Shown: piece after piece, positions 1-13,200 of the stretch | Layout: each line of letters opens with the position of its first letter | How positions within the stretch are numbered: the stretch's first letter is position 1 | Assembly (NCBI GenBank): GCA_936432065.2 | Contig: OW386290.2 | Location: forward strand, 136,969,677-137,033,676 | Reading direction: 5' to 3' | DNA from: Rutpela maculata | Lineage: Eukaryota > Arthropoda > Insecta > Coleoptera > Cerambycidae | DNA length: 64,000 nucleotides | The notes under the pieces: model-generated | Database searches by the model: none | Told to the model about the DNA's origin: nothing | The model's input: only the letters and a program-made list of their open reading frames with translations | Position numbers and translations under genes: made by a program

Positions 1-3000
1 CCGAACTTATCATTACATAGTATGTACAAATTAATACAGTTTCTAAAAATCACCGCGAATGCATGTGCATGCTGTAATCGTCTGCAAAGTAGTTTTTGGC
101 AATTTCCATATTATTAATGATAATTCAGTTAAATGGCAGACACGAACTCATTGTTCTCAAATTTCCATTTTTCTTGCAAGTTAAGTTAATTTTTTTTTTT
201 TTTTGGCCCTCGTGCATGCGGAAATCGTCTGCAGATTAGCTTCCGCTGGATTGTTTTTGTTCAAAGTTCCACAAAAACCACTTTGCAGACGCCAACTGAT
301 CGTTCAAAACGTTAGTTTTCAATTACAAATAAACAATTAATTTGCAATGTCGCTGCAATTGAAGAAATTTTCTTTATACGCATATAATTCGTCAATAATA
401 ATTGACTCTACCTAATCGTTCTCGGGGATTTGTCGCTATCTCCCGGTCTACAAGATATTCAACAAATAAACCTGTTGACAAAGGATTGAGAGACAGTTTA
501 GATTATATGTGATTATTTAATTATAGTTTAATTTTCGATTACAACTTGTCTGTTTCAACTATTCATTATATTCAGGATATTATGTATGAACAATCTTATT
601 TATACTCTCGTTAATAATAACGTTTGTTAATACTTATTAAAAGCGTTAAAAAGAAAAAACGATAAATTCAATGCAAAAGTGAAAAATAATCCTACATTCT
701 CTATTCTTTATTTCAATATTCCTCTCCATCCACTCGACTCAAAGAGCAGTCGTCAGTAGTACAGATCGGGGATACCAGTGAAGGTTTTGTTTTAAAAATG
801 CGTTCGATTAAATCTTAAATCTATTATTGGACCGAAATGTTCTGTAAATCAACACAATTGAAAGAGAAATCCCCTGTTCCTACAGAGACAAGTTACTAAA
901 TAAAACTATGTTTACGTTTAAAAAAATAAATAAGACCCGTAAAAATAACAGTTTGTATGCCACCTCTGATTACGTTCTAAAAATAAAAAGTTTTCATTAG
1001 GCTGCCTTATTTATCTTGGCTATAAATACAAAGATGGTGATAATGGATAGTATAAAAGGTTGTATGTTTCTTACTGGTTAATATAAAAGTCTTTTTAACC
1101 AATTCAACTGGTCGTATTGATATGATTTTATATCATGTAGGCAAATTTTCATAATTCCAAAAGGGGGCAGATAATAAACTCGATTTCTCAATAAAACAGA
1201 ATTGCTTGTAATAGACTACTACGAAGAAAAAAGACTAATAAACATCTGAAAAGTTCGGGATATTCCTATATTAGCTTTTAATAGAGTTGCAAACTAACAA
1301 AATAAAAGCATCCTCTTCTAGTTCAGTAAAAATAGCATAATATTGGAATTTAAACTTGATGTTTATCTAGGGATTATATTTCGGGATCCCGATCCCGAAA
1401 ACTGGAAACCCTAGGCAACAATATACAGAAAGTAGGTAATTTCATAATAAATAAAAAAGTGTATATGTTGTGATTTGCTTAATACCTAAATAATATTCTG
1501 TAATCATGATGAAAGCAAATAAATAAAAAATAATTAATTGTAAAAATATAAACACTTCCTCAAATGATATAAAAAAGTTATCTGTCTACTAACTTTAAGC
1601 ATATAACTTAACAGTTCTGACATAGATAAATATCATCCACAACAAAGCGACGACGTATTATTTTTGGCAACTAAATAGGATTTTTGTTTAGATTTTTTTT
1701 CTTCCAAATACAATGAAGTAATAATTGGCACATACATATTAGCCTGAAAATAACACCGTAACGCTTGTGCCACCTTTCCATTATAATCGCCAAAACGTTA
1801 AACATCACTGACAGTCTCATTAGTGTCGTTTTTATTACTACGCTAACTTAATTTCTCCTAAGCATGTCAAATATTACACGATTTGCTTTATGGAACAAGT
1901 CAAATGCATTGGCGCCTTATATGCCACGAAAATCTTGTGTACTTGTACAAATATCTTGCCAGATCGATGTGATCTCTATTTGTGTTTTTTATCTTTTTGC
2001 TATGACATATCGCGAAATGAGAAATATACTTTTATTTTATTTTCCTCGTTTGCCACAGGGAAATGTCAATCATGAACGAAATCACTTTTTGACAGAGAGA
2101 TCTTTCAATTCTGCCAGTTTGTCTGTCATCTGCCTTTTGGCGTGTTATCTAAAAAAAAACTTATTTGACAGAGATAATTAATATTTGGACTTCTAGTAAT
2201 AAAAAATATACAGAGCGGATACCCTCAAAAAATTACACCGATTTCAATAACGATACTAGTCCTCAATAACGATAATAGTCCATACCAAAGTTGCTAAGAG
2301 TAGCTCGTTTTCGAGGACACGATGGTGATAGTCGCGCGGTCCTTATCCTCCTCGAACTACCCGTAAACGCAAAAAACACCCCCTTTTCCCATTTTTCGTA
2401 GTCAGGCATGCGAGGACTTGTTGGATCGGTTTTTTTTTTGTTGAAACTCAATGTGTCCTGTAAAATTTCGCAACTAGACATCCTAATGACCCACGAGGGT
2501 TGAAACCACCCCCTCCCTCAATACTGAAACATGCAAAGAACATCCAAACGTGCTAAAAATTGTTTTCTACAGGTTTTCAAGAACGAGGAACACGATGCTG
2601 ATATTATTTAGCCTCCCACCCCCAACAAACTACCTCTAAATGCATAAAACCACCCCCCGTTTCACATTCTTCATTATATACATGCGCATAATTCGTTCTT
2701 TCATACTCCTCTTAAGCTTCAATAAAAAAAAATCTCTCCCTAGAAAACCTGATCCAATGAGCGCTTGTGATCTCACTATAAGAAAAACAGATAGTTTTGG
2801 GCATGCAAAGGTAGTTTTTGAGAGAAAGTGATGCCACGATCGTGTTCCACCCTTAGAAACGGTGGATACCTTCTTTAAAACCACTTTAAGGGACACTTCA
2901 GGATTGAGGGAGAGGGTGGCTTCAACCTCCGGCGGTCGTTGCGATGTCTGTTTGTTAAATTTTACAGTACATATTGAGTTTCCTCAAAAAACTTTTGAAA

Positions 3001-4740
3001 AGCCTGGAAAATTGTATTTTTTCCCTACGAGTATTCTTAGATGTTTCTAGATGCTCAATTCTTTATCTAAATAAGCTCTAGATGTGAAAACTAGAATATT
3101 CCGCGAGAAAAATCCAATATGGCGGCATTTCCATGTTTTTATTACAGTTTAAAGAATTGTGTAATATATATGTATAACAAAGGTTGAGGTTGAGGTTGCT
3201 GATTCTGAATTTTTTTTGAAAATTGGAAAGTTTTGTTCGGAAAATCAGCTTCCATGGAAATCTTATGAGAGGAAAACTTCAAGTTTTTAACGAAATAGCT
3301 TGAAATTCTTATTCAGGGGATTTTCCATGAAGAAAATTTCCCGTTTTTTTATCGTAAGTTTACGGAATTGTGTAATACATATAACAAGCAGGTTTCACAG
3401 TTGCTGATTCTCTTTTTCAATCAAAATTGAAAATTAAGTTCGGAAAAATCACTTGATTCATTGATTGATTAATTTACCAGCGAGCGGTAGGCATTGCTGC
3501 CACTCCCAGAGTTATACCGCTGGGCCTGCTACGTCCACGCTGGGTTGGATTAGGGACATGCTTGTTGCCAGCAGCGAAAGCCACATGGCTCATGGTAAAG
3601 GATTGTGGGATGGGAGGTTTAGGTATTTGTGAGATGCGTTACCGCATTGTGTCGTGAGGGAGCGTTTAAGCTCCCTTTTTGTGTTTTTGGTTCTAGACTT
3701 CTGCCTCTTCTGGTTCTTCTTGTGAAATATGTTGCCGCGTTGTGTCGTGATGGGGAGTGTTTATGCTCCTCTTTTTGTGAGTTCGGAAAATTCACTTTGG
3801 TAAAAACTGTATGAAAGGAAAACTTTAGAAAAGAAAATTCAAGTTTTTAACGAAATAGCTTGAAATTCTTATTTAAAAGGTTTTTTGGGGCTCAGATTGT
3901 GAATTTGACGTGGAAATCGGTAATTTAAGCGAGAAATGTTTAATATGCTCGAGTTTTCAATGTTTTTCTAGAATAAACAAAATTATAAATATTTTTAATG
4001 TTATGAGTACTAAAGTTTTGAAATATTCCTTATGTTTAAGGAAGCGAAAGAAATGAAGCCCTAAGCATGTTTATTGTGTACAGGGGGTGGGTATTTTGAA
4101 CAGGGAAGGGGTACTTTAAACTAAGGGTGTGTATTTTGGACGAGAAAGAAGTATTTCAGACTATTTTTAAAACTATTTCAGTTAGAACTAATCCTGACGT
4201 GTTGCAGCATTTTTAATGCCAGATTTGGATACATTGCACCAAAATACACAGGAACACAGTAGCCATTTTAAACAAAAGTTTTCATCAAAGTGCATTTTCC
4301 GAACTCATTTTCCAATTTTAACTAAAAAATCAGAAACAGCAACTTTGGAAACCCATTTATATTCATTACACAATAGGCCCCTTGCAAAAAATATAATTTT
4401 AGTATTTTGAGAACCTCTACTTAACCACCATGTGCTGTTAGAAAAGTTAAAGTATCTCAACGTTGAATTAGTAAGTTGCGAGCTAATTAAATCCTATTTA
4501 TCAAATCGTAAGTAATATACGAGTGTAAATAATCTGAACTCCGATCTCAAGGATGTGAAAAGCGAAAAGTAACATTCCCGTACGGTTTTTATGTATATTT
4601 TAGACAGTAAATAAATACACACAGACAAACCAACTCACATTAAAATTGCATTTATTAGTAAGCAGTTAGATTGTAATGAAGACATGTTATGCATCAATAC
4701 AAATTCCTTAATTTATCATAATATTGATTGTGATTTCAGA
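1..4740. other. AT-rich flank, no gene recognised
   Basis: I see no credible coding exon here. Open frames at about 1864-2181, 2263-2481 and 2636-2896 have low-complexity composition and no recognisable domain. Two loosely similar blocks (about 2260-2500 and 2580-2830) and two others (about 3150-3340 and 3345-3480) look like decayed repeats. This lies downstream of the LRR gene's 3' end, so it is intergenic on current evidence. Confidence 0.5.
3470..3800 (+). repeat. Interspersed repeat, copy of the 36.7-37.5 kb array
   Basis: The block carries the phrase GGGTTGGATTAGGGACATGC, then a GCCACATGG segment, then two GTGTCGTGA modules. The same order appears in reverse complement at about 37290-37515. 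The open frame inside it (3629-3814) has a peptide that also appears in the other copy only because the DNA is repeated, so I do not treat it as a gene. The family is not recognised. Confidence 0.6.
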
Positions 4741-4743
4741 AAA

Positions 4744-4877
4744 AATAGTATATGTACTTCGGTGTGAAAGCACATTCCCGGACTTCGATGCTTGTTGGCC
4801 TCGGCTAGCGCCTCGGCCAACAATTTGCATCGTCGTCCGGGAATGTATAGCTTTCACACCTAAATAAATATACTATT
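4744..4877. repeat. Hairpin MITE-like element with ACATTCCCGGAC arms
   Basis: A near-perfect palindrome: the left arm runs AATAGTATA, GGTGTGAAAGC, ACATTCCCGGAC, GATGC, TTGTTGGCC, and the right arm is its reverse complement. Related hairpins lie at 17851-17985 and about 39842-40340, sharing the ACATTCCCGGAC core and a CGATG segment. No coding potential. Confidence 0.75.
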
Positions 4878-4959
4878 GTTTTATGGACATAATAATTTTA
4901 CTCGAAAAAAAGTTGTTTTGATTCAAGAATCTTTTGTTTCATATATGCGGAAATTCATA

Positions 4960-6900
4960 GATTATTCATGGGTTATATTCCGAGAGCTCTGAATTTTATT
5001 GGATAAACTGCGGGTAGCTTTTTTTGTAAAATTTCGCTTAGAAATTGTTCGAGACTTAATAATTTACCTTAAATTTTTGTGTAAATTATTAAGTCGAGAA
5101 CATTTGTTAAAAAGCAAAATTATGCAAAAAAAAACAGCTGCCCAAGGAATCACTACTTCCACATCCGGATTTTCTATCCAAGTCACACAACGAAAAAATT
5201 TTGTATCTGGAAATAATTGTTTATGGAACTTTAATAATATAATATTTGAAATCCTCTACCCCAAAAACCATAAAACGATAACCCACATCGGTAGTGGGGT
5301 GGGGGTGGGAGAGGGGGGTGGATAAAGTAAAAAAAATATTTTGAGGTTTCTGGTTCTTGTACACACACTAAATCACATTTTTTTCATCCCCTTTAATAAT
5401 GGGGTGGAGGTGGTAATGGGGGTGGCTAATGCCAAAATTTTTTTGAGACCTTAGCTTTTTTTGTCTATACTAAATATCAATTTTATGAACTCTTACCTGA
5501 TGAAAATATAATCTAGTTCTAGATCTCGTTAAAGTACATACATATGTGTACCAAATTTCAAATCAATATCTCAAACGGTTTCAGAGTAAACGTGCGCACT
5601 AAAAAAGTTACAGACCGACAGACAGAAATTTTTTTTTCGCTCAAACTTGAAATCTCGACGTTTCATGACATTCTAAGCCTATTTGAACAATAAAAATTTT
5701 TAAATTTTTTTTTGTCGTTACTATACTTCCACTGGATGTGGAAGTAATATAGCTACCTGCAGTTTGTGAGATAAAATTTAGAGCTCGAGGTCAAGATTAT
5801 TTCCCAAATGAACAAATTCTTTACGTACTTTTATTCTTAGGTTTTTATTTATAGATACATACATATACTTTTACTTCCACATCCAGTGGAAGTATAGTAA
5901 CGACAAAAAATTTTTTTTAAATTTTTATTGTTCAAATAGGCTTAGAATGTCACGAAACGTCGAGATTTTAAGTTTGAGCGAAAAAAAAATTTCTGTCTGT
6001 CGGTCTGTCTGTCTGTCTAACTTTTTTATGCGCACGTTTACTCTGGAACCGTTTGAGATATTGACTTGAAATTTGGTACACATATGTACATTAACGGGAT
6101 CTAGAACTAGATTATATTTTCATTTTGTTCCGTCGAAGGGTTGGGGGGTAAATTGGGGTAAATTTGGGGAAAATAGGTAAATCAAGCAGGTAAGAGTCCA
6201 TAAAATTGGTATTTAGTATATACAAGAGAAGCTAAGGTCTCAAAAGAAATTTTGGCATTAGCCACCCCCATTACCACCCCCACCCCATTATTAAAGGGGA
6301 TGAAAAAAATTGTGATTTAGTGTGTGTACAAGAACCAGAAACCTCAAAATGTTTTTTTTCTTCATCCACCCCCACTACCATCCCCTATCACCACCCCCAC
6401 CCCGCTACCGATGTGGGGTATCGTTTTATAGGTTTTTGGGGTAGAGGATTTCAAATATTATATTATTAAAGTTCCATAAACTATTATTTCCACATACAAA
6501 ATTTTTTCGTTGTGAGTGACTTGAATAAAAATCTGAATGTGGAAGTAGTGATTCCTTGGGCAGCGGTTTTTTATATAAGTTGAGTAACAATCACAGGATA
6601 ATATACTTCCTTATTCATTAATTGACAGTTTGATATTAAAAATATTTTTGTAAATTTGCATAAACACACCACACCGTTGGTACATGGTAATTATAAACAA
6701 AAATAACAATTCTTGAATTTGTAATCTGTTATATTTTGTTTTTAGTCCAATTGAGAGTAAATTAAATCAATTATATACATTTAAAGGCTAGACTGTTAAG
6801 TTTTAGCAAAAGCTAGCTTGCGTTTATTCGATGTAAAACTGTTGTCATTGGTTGAAATTTAAAAATTCACGAAATATCAGTGGTCTATAATTTATGAGGG
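4960..6900. repeat. Old dispersed repeat, copy A, with palindromic insertions
   Basis: Segments 4960-5135, 5752-5860 and 6571-6900 match, in reverse complement, consecutive parts of 38620-39390. Shared landmarks are GAGAGCTCTGAATTTTA, CTGCGGGTAGCTTTTTTTGT, ATTATTTCCCAAATGAACAA and ACACCGTTGG. The matching parts are separated by the inverted pair listed at 5131-6572, so the older repeat was interrupted. A small internal hairpin, GACTTAATAATTTAC with its complement, is present in both copies. Family unknown. Confidence 0.6.
5131..6572. repeat. Long palindrome: two inverted copies of a ~620-bp element
   Basis: The left arm (about 5136-5752) and right arm (about 5868-6570) are inverted copies. 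The outer ends read AAAACAGCTGCCCAAGGAAT and its near-complement. The inner ends are CTTCCACTGGATGTGGAAG and its complement. The ~115-bp spacer is not part of the element, because it matches unique-looking sequence in the 39-kb repeat copy. Degenerate copies of the same arms occur at 18930-21070 and 41220-42180. There is no open frame of note, so it is probably non-autonomous. Confidence 0.7.
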
Positions 6901-6978
6901 AAATTATCATATAAAACAAATACTTCTATGGCAAGAAATAATAATTATGTAATAAATAAATTTATTTATGACAAATTT

Positions 6979-6984
6979 TTTATT
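6979..6984 (-). promoter_or_regulatory. Poly(A) signal of the LRR gene
   Basis: An AATAAA hexamer on the minus strand lies about 20 nt after the TAA stop of the last LRR exon. Its closeness to the stop supports 7005 as the end of the reading frame, although a usable donor (GAG|GTAAAT at 7020) also exists within that exon. Confidence 0.5.
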
Positions 6985-7004
6985 CCTTGCCACAAAAGTA
7001 TTTG

Positions 7005-7256
7005 TTAATTTCTATTTACCTCTAATTCGCAAATATCTTCATCCAAAAAGTATGCAAGTCGACTCCTACCGTCTCTAGGATCGATGCAAACGGGTCCATC
7101 CAGATCTCTTATGATTTCCTCATTTAGATCTTTGCTTATTTTATACAAATTGCAGTCGCATTCTAATAAAGTGTCCTTCAGTTCAAATGCCCTCAAGTTT
7201 GTCCATTTTAGGAGGATGTAGTCTAGCTCAGCTAGAGAGTTATTGGTGAGGCAGAA
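7005..7256 (-). CDS. LRR gene last exon: final LRRs and LRR C-cap
   Basis: Acceptor TTATTTTAG|TTC in phase 0, so that LEE from exon 4 joins FCLTNNSLAEL. It then encodes NLRAFELKD and the C-terminal cap with the CDC motif and two later cysteines (VCID and DICEL). The frame ends VNRN-stop at 7005, followed at once by AATAAA. A GAG|GTAAAT donor at 7020 could instead lead to a further exon to the left, but I found no candidate there. Confidence 0.85.
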   Translation of the reverse strand, partial: FCLTNNSLAELDYILLKWTNLRAFELKDTLLECDCNLYKISKDLNEEIIRDLDGPVCIDPRDGRSRLAYFLDEDICELEVNRN

Positions 7257-10200
7257 CTAAAATAAACAAATACAAGTTTATTAAATCTAACAAGGCCCAC
7301 AAAAAAAAAGTAGTCTGCGCCGGGGTACTGACCATACCTATCCCTTGTATTTTGACCCGCTGAACACGAATCTGACCTTAGTTTTTCCCCAGCACGTCAA
7401 GTTTTTTTTTAAAGCAAATATTTTAAATATTGCGATTCAATAGACTTTTTTGCTGTAAAAAAAACCGGACGCGTTAGGGAAAAACTAAGGTCAGATTCGT
7501 GTTCAGCGACTCAGAATACAAGGGATAGGTGTGGTCAGTACCGCCGCGCAGACTATTTTTTTTTTTGGTAGCCACTGTGCCACACTAGGACGGTCCTTAA
7601 TTTTCGACTTTATGTTTTTTTGCGGGCCACCCCCTAGATTGGTTTCAATACTTAAAAAAATGTTCTGTACAAAATCTGAACTCAATCGGATAACGAGAAA
7701 ACGTGAGATTCAAATAAATTCTAATAAATTTCGATATTTATTTTTTCAAAGCTGGCTACTGACAGTCGAGTTAGTAGTGACTGAAAATAAATAATATACA
7801 TACTTAAAATCATTTTATTTATGAAAAGTCGTTAATTTGATTATAATTTTTGGGATAAGGTCTCCTTTTTAAAATCGGGAAATCGTGTTCTATAATCTTT
7901 TACAACTTGCAAGACGAATTGTTTTTGTTCCTCATCTTTTGTTATTACACTATTGTAATCTGTCATTAACTTAACACCCCGCTCTGCTGTATCATTAACA
8001 ACTTTAATGTTTTTAACAATATCCAACCCTTTGTTAAAACTATCGTTTTTAGACCAAGTTGAAGGGTGCGTTTCAAGAAAGTCATCATTTATGTGAAATC
8101 GTTTGAAAAACTTTCGGGTTTCGCTAGTAACAAAATTTTCAATAAATGTGTTTTCCACAAACTTTGGAATTTTATTTTCGCCTATCTCTATTCGCTTTAT
8201 ACTTTTACTATATGATGATTCTTCTTCTATATCTAATGGCTTTTCTTCCACATCCGATGATTCTTCTTCCACATTCAATGTTTCTTCTTTCAGATACTCT
8301 TTCTCACCTAGGGCTTCAACCATTTTCACTTTGGATTCCTCTGACAATTTTGAATCGAAGAATGCGAAGGCAACTGCTTCTGGACTTAGGTACCATAAAT
8401 GCTTATGAAATTTTTTCCACGCAACAACGATATCTCGGGATCGACGGCCTTATAGTCGTAAAGCTTATTTAAAAAGCGGAGGTCCTGATAAGGCGCTTCA
8501 GTGGCAAGTGGCGCGCAAAATCAGGCTTCAATATAAACTTTCACGACAAAAATACATATATCTGAAAGACCTGGGAATTCATCGCGGAACAAGAAAATCT
8601 TTAAGCAATAAATAGCTTTTGCCATCCATCTCGCGTGGTGAATTGCCCCAGGAACCCGAAAAGATATTCCACGAGGAGGAATTTCACCCAAGAATATTAA
8701 GGACAACTCCAAAAATTCTCTATAATCTTCTCGAGGCTGCTTTTGCGGATTTTCCAGAGCAGATGTTACAAATATGACTACCTCATTTGTATCATCTAAA
8801 AATGGAAGAACATATCCGTCTTCAAATCCGGACTTAAAATAATGTTTGTTAATCTTAGCCCAATACTGTTGAAAGCGTTTAAAGAAAATTCTTGGCCTTA
8901 AAAATTTGACTGACTGACTGAAATAAGTTTTGTTTTACTCAAAAAAGAAATATTAAAGATCTTTGATACCGATCCAAATTTGGTTGAAATTGGATGACCA
9001 ATAACTGAGTTACGAAGGTGTTTCCACTTGAAATGGGTCACACTGTATACTGTTCAAGTTCTCGTATCTTGCGTTCTCTTCTTTCTGAAGCTTCGCGTGC
9101 TCGTTTTTCAGCTCTTCTTTTTCTGCCTTCTAATTCGTAATCTATACCGTACATAAATCCTGGTCGACCTTTTTCCCGTTGTTGAACTAAAAATTGCCTA
9201 TCTTCCTAGATAGTCATCGTCTCAAGCGCGTTTTCGTGGGCTATGTCGAAGAAGTCATCAAACTTTGCTACAAAATTTGCCTCTTTCTGTTTTTGAAAGT
9301 TTGTCTGCTTCTTACACCTTTATTGAAGCGTCCTCCATTCTTCATACAAAGATACTAGCTTATCAATACAGTGGTTTTGTTTTCTAGTGGGGATTCTCGC
9401 CTTTTCCCAGAAAATCACAAATTCTTGTATTACAAGTCTGGCACTTTCACGTAAATTCAGCTTCACTTCTCTTAAGTTAAAAAAAGTACACTCAAAACTT
9501 GTTTACTAGAAGGCAGTTTACTTCCAGTAATCTTGTTTGAAAAATTACCGAGCAAATAAACACTATCACGAACACGCAAATTAATTTGGCGGGACATTGT
9601 GCTGCTGTTTTCACTGATTATGAGGTACTGAAATGCTTTGACGCACTTATTGCCATACGGGTCGGCTAAAATTACAGTGAGGATTAAGGTTTATGCCGTT
9701 CAGGTAGAAAGTCAACCTTACTGCAGAGACAAAATTCGAGGAACTAGATCTTAAAACTAGGGCCTTGCGGGCGACCATCTATTAAAATTCCTTAATCCTA
9801 AAAGGATTAGGGAATTTTAATGTCAATATTTTCATGGGTAGTGTTTAGAATTCGCTTTCCTCTTCCTAAACTACTATAAATTATCTTTAGGATGTCAATT
9901 ATACCTATTGTTTACTTAGAAAAACCAAATATAACAATGTGGGAAATTTCAAGAAATATTAAATTTAGGGGTGGTGGGTGGCACGTTTTCCCCGTATCCG
10001 ATTTCGCTCAAATTTCACCCACATTATTTTTTTAGCAATTGAAACCGTTGTGGGGGGTGGCCCAAACTAAATTCGAAAATATTTTTTTCCTCAAGTATAA
10101 AAAGTGCCACACTCAGAGTGGCACAATCTAACAAAAAAAAGTGGTCTGTGTGGGGGTACTGATCACACGTATCCCTTGTATTTTGAGCCGCTGAATACGA

Positions 10201-13200
10201 ATCTGATCTTAGTTTTTCCCCAGCACATCAGGTTTTTCTTTTAACGCAAATAAATATATAAATGTTACGATCCAACAGACTTTTTTGCTTTAAAAAAAAA
10301 CCTGACGTGCTGGGGAATAACTAAGGTCAGATTCGTGTTCAGCGGGTCAAAATACAAGGGATAGGTATGGTCAGTACCCCGGCGCAGACCACTTTTTTTG
10401 TGGGCTTGTGTTATTATTTCGGCTTAACAGTGTTGCAAATTTCAGGGTAATATTAAAAAAAAATAAGTAAAAAAAAAACGCGTGTATTAAAAATACACTA
10501 AAGATGAAGAAATTTTTTGTTTCTGCTATTGCAGTATTTATTTTTTTCTCTTAAGTGCATTTCCAATAAAAACGTTTTTTTTTTTCATTCTCTCATTTTA
10601 TTTTTACTCCAACCAATGAATGTCCAAAAGGGGATTGTAGAGAACATGGAGTAGGGAAGAATTTTTCTCTTCAGGAATGTGTTGGGAGTAGTTACGAGGT
10701 AAACATACTAAAAGTCGTTGCTCCTAGCCTCGCCGCTTCAGGGGGGGGGAGGTTCCTTTTTTCGATTCTTCGCTTATAACTCGGAAACGATGCGTCGTAC
10801 AGTGGGCTAAAAGCCGATTCTAGCAAATAAAAATTCGAAAATAAGCAAAAATGGTTTTTTATTACATGTTAGTGTCTCAAATAATTATTCAATCTTACGG
10901 AAACTCTTAATAAACGAGAGATCATAACAACCTTTAAAAATACTTATCTCTATGTCTAAGGACAGCAAATATATTACCAAATTTTTTTTTCGGGGTGGGT
11001 TAGGTCACCTGTGGCCAATATTTACCCTCGTTACCTTTTTTATTCGAATTGACAAAAAAAAACCGATCCGATAAGCCCTCGCCAATCTAGCACCAGAAAA
11101 TCCGAAAATGGGGGTAGTGGGTGAAGGGTAGGTCGGGAAATATTGTCACCATCGTATTCCCCGCACTCGGGTATACCGCTTTCCAGCTGATTTTCGTTGT
11201 TTTTTGCTAATATAGTGGATAGAAGTTTATTATATATTTTATTGAGCATTCCTAGTCATAAGCAACATTCATGTGAATGAATAGCCCAATAAGCCGCTGG
11301 GCCCAATTCCATATACTTAACCGGCGAGACCCTTTAATTATGTTTAATTTCGCATAGATTACCTTTTTCCGTACGATGCATCGTTCCCGAGTTATAAGCG
11401 AAGAATCGAAAAAAGGAACCTTTCCTCCCCCTCCTCCCCTGAAGCGGCAGGCTAGGGGCGGGGACTTTTAGAATGTTTACCTCCTAACTACCCCCAACAC
11501 ATTTCTGAAGAGGAAAATTCTCCCCGCCTCCATGTTCTCTACAAGGGAATTGTAAACTTCTGGAATTATGGAAATATCTCGAACGTGGGGATCATCAATA
11601 ATCAATTTATTCTTCTGTGAAATAATTTAACGTTGTAATAGAAATGTGATTCAAACTTACCTCTTCAAGAGTTGCATTAAGGGCGAATGCTTCTCTGTCT
11701 ATTGTGCTTAAGTTCATGTTGTCGCGTAGCGAAAGTTTCCTCAGGTTCGGTAATGTGGAAAAAGCGTCTACGTAGATGGTTTTTAACCTTGGCAAATTGT
11801 CAAGGTACAGTTCTCTGAGACCGGTGACACCTAGAAAAAATCAGTTCTGTTTTATAATAATACAATTTTTCCACTAGTGAATACAGTATATGATTCAAAT
11901 TTATTGGGGCCTCACATTAACTGGGAATATCTCAAAAACGGTGGGGTGAAAAAATAAAAAAATGTATTTATTTATTGTAAACCACAGATCGAAATTTTAA
12001 TAAAAGCATTATGAAGATTATTCAATTTATTAACCTTTATTTAAGAGGTCATTTTTTGGGGAAGTCACTTATTTTTATACAAAATTTTGTTGTGGTATGA
12101 AGGAATATCCTTTTTATGTATAGTACATTTGTAGCACATGTGTTAAGTTATCTTTGGAAAATTCTATTTCGAATATTTACTTACTAATGAAATAAACAGT
12201 TATTCCAAAAAATATTAAAAAAAAACGATTAATGAATTACAGCGTCACATTTTGGTGAAAGACTCAGTGTAAAATAAAGTAAAAATAAACCATACCCCGT
12301 GTGGGGTTTCGAACCTGGGACCCTTGGTTTCCGAGTCAAAAGCGTAAGAACTACCTAACACGTAAAAAATGTAAATTTTTATAAAAACATAAAGATCAAA
12401 AAAAAATCTCAAATTTAAATCATTATTAACATTTTTATTTACTGATCGATTTTGTTCAAAACAATAGGGTTCTTCCCTTAGCTAACACTAACTCACTGTC
12501 CAAATTTCAGTACAATCGGATTTTTCTTTCTCGAGTTATCGTGCTTACAAGAAACGTGACGGACGGACAGACAGACGGACGGACAGACGGACATTTTGAA
12601 AGTTGTTCAGAATTCGTTAAGATCTAAATGCAAATATAAGACTCTGCTAGCAGCTGTTTTCGTTTCTTATTTCTATGCAAAATATGGAGAAATTTCGATG
12701 TATAATGTATGATAATATAATAACACTGGTCTGCGAGGTTTTGTTGTTGGGCAGATGGGGGTTATTTCTGAAGTAATTTTTCGCGCTGAATCCGAATCTG
12801 GCCTCAGAATTGGCCCACCATGTCAGGATTTTGAAATATTTGAGGTTAAGTACTTAAAAAATGTCTTTTTTGTCTACTTTTGAGGTTATGTATAGGATTC
12901 AAACATTTTTTCTTTATAATAAGCTTTCGAATGGTCATCTACGATGTTTTCTCGAAAAGTTATAGCCATTTTAAGGTGACATGAATTTGAAACCATGATC
13001 CCCTACAACTCGACAAATGGTCTAATTCCATGCTAGCTGACTTTTGCTGGTCTCTTCAACATCATAATCCTAATGATGAAACTCATGCCATTTGATGTCG
13101 TGGCAGTAAAAGTCACGATTTATTGTCACGTGAAATCGCTTATTTAAGATCATATACCACCTCAATTTCTTACATTTGTAGACATACAAATAGACCGTAT

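Noticed and set aside
1864..2181. 105-codon plus-strand frame
   Set aside because: No domain, AT-driven composition, an overlapping alternate frame, and no splice or poly(A) context that I would defend.
8103..8472. Two plus-strand frames of 101 and 108 codons
   Set aside because: Antisense to the recognisable minus-strand pseudogene.
12290..12365. tRNA gene on the minus strand
   Set aside because: A- and B-box-like blocks are present, but I cannot pair an acceptor stem or build a proper anticodon arm, so it is called a SINE relic.
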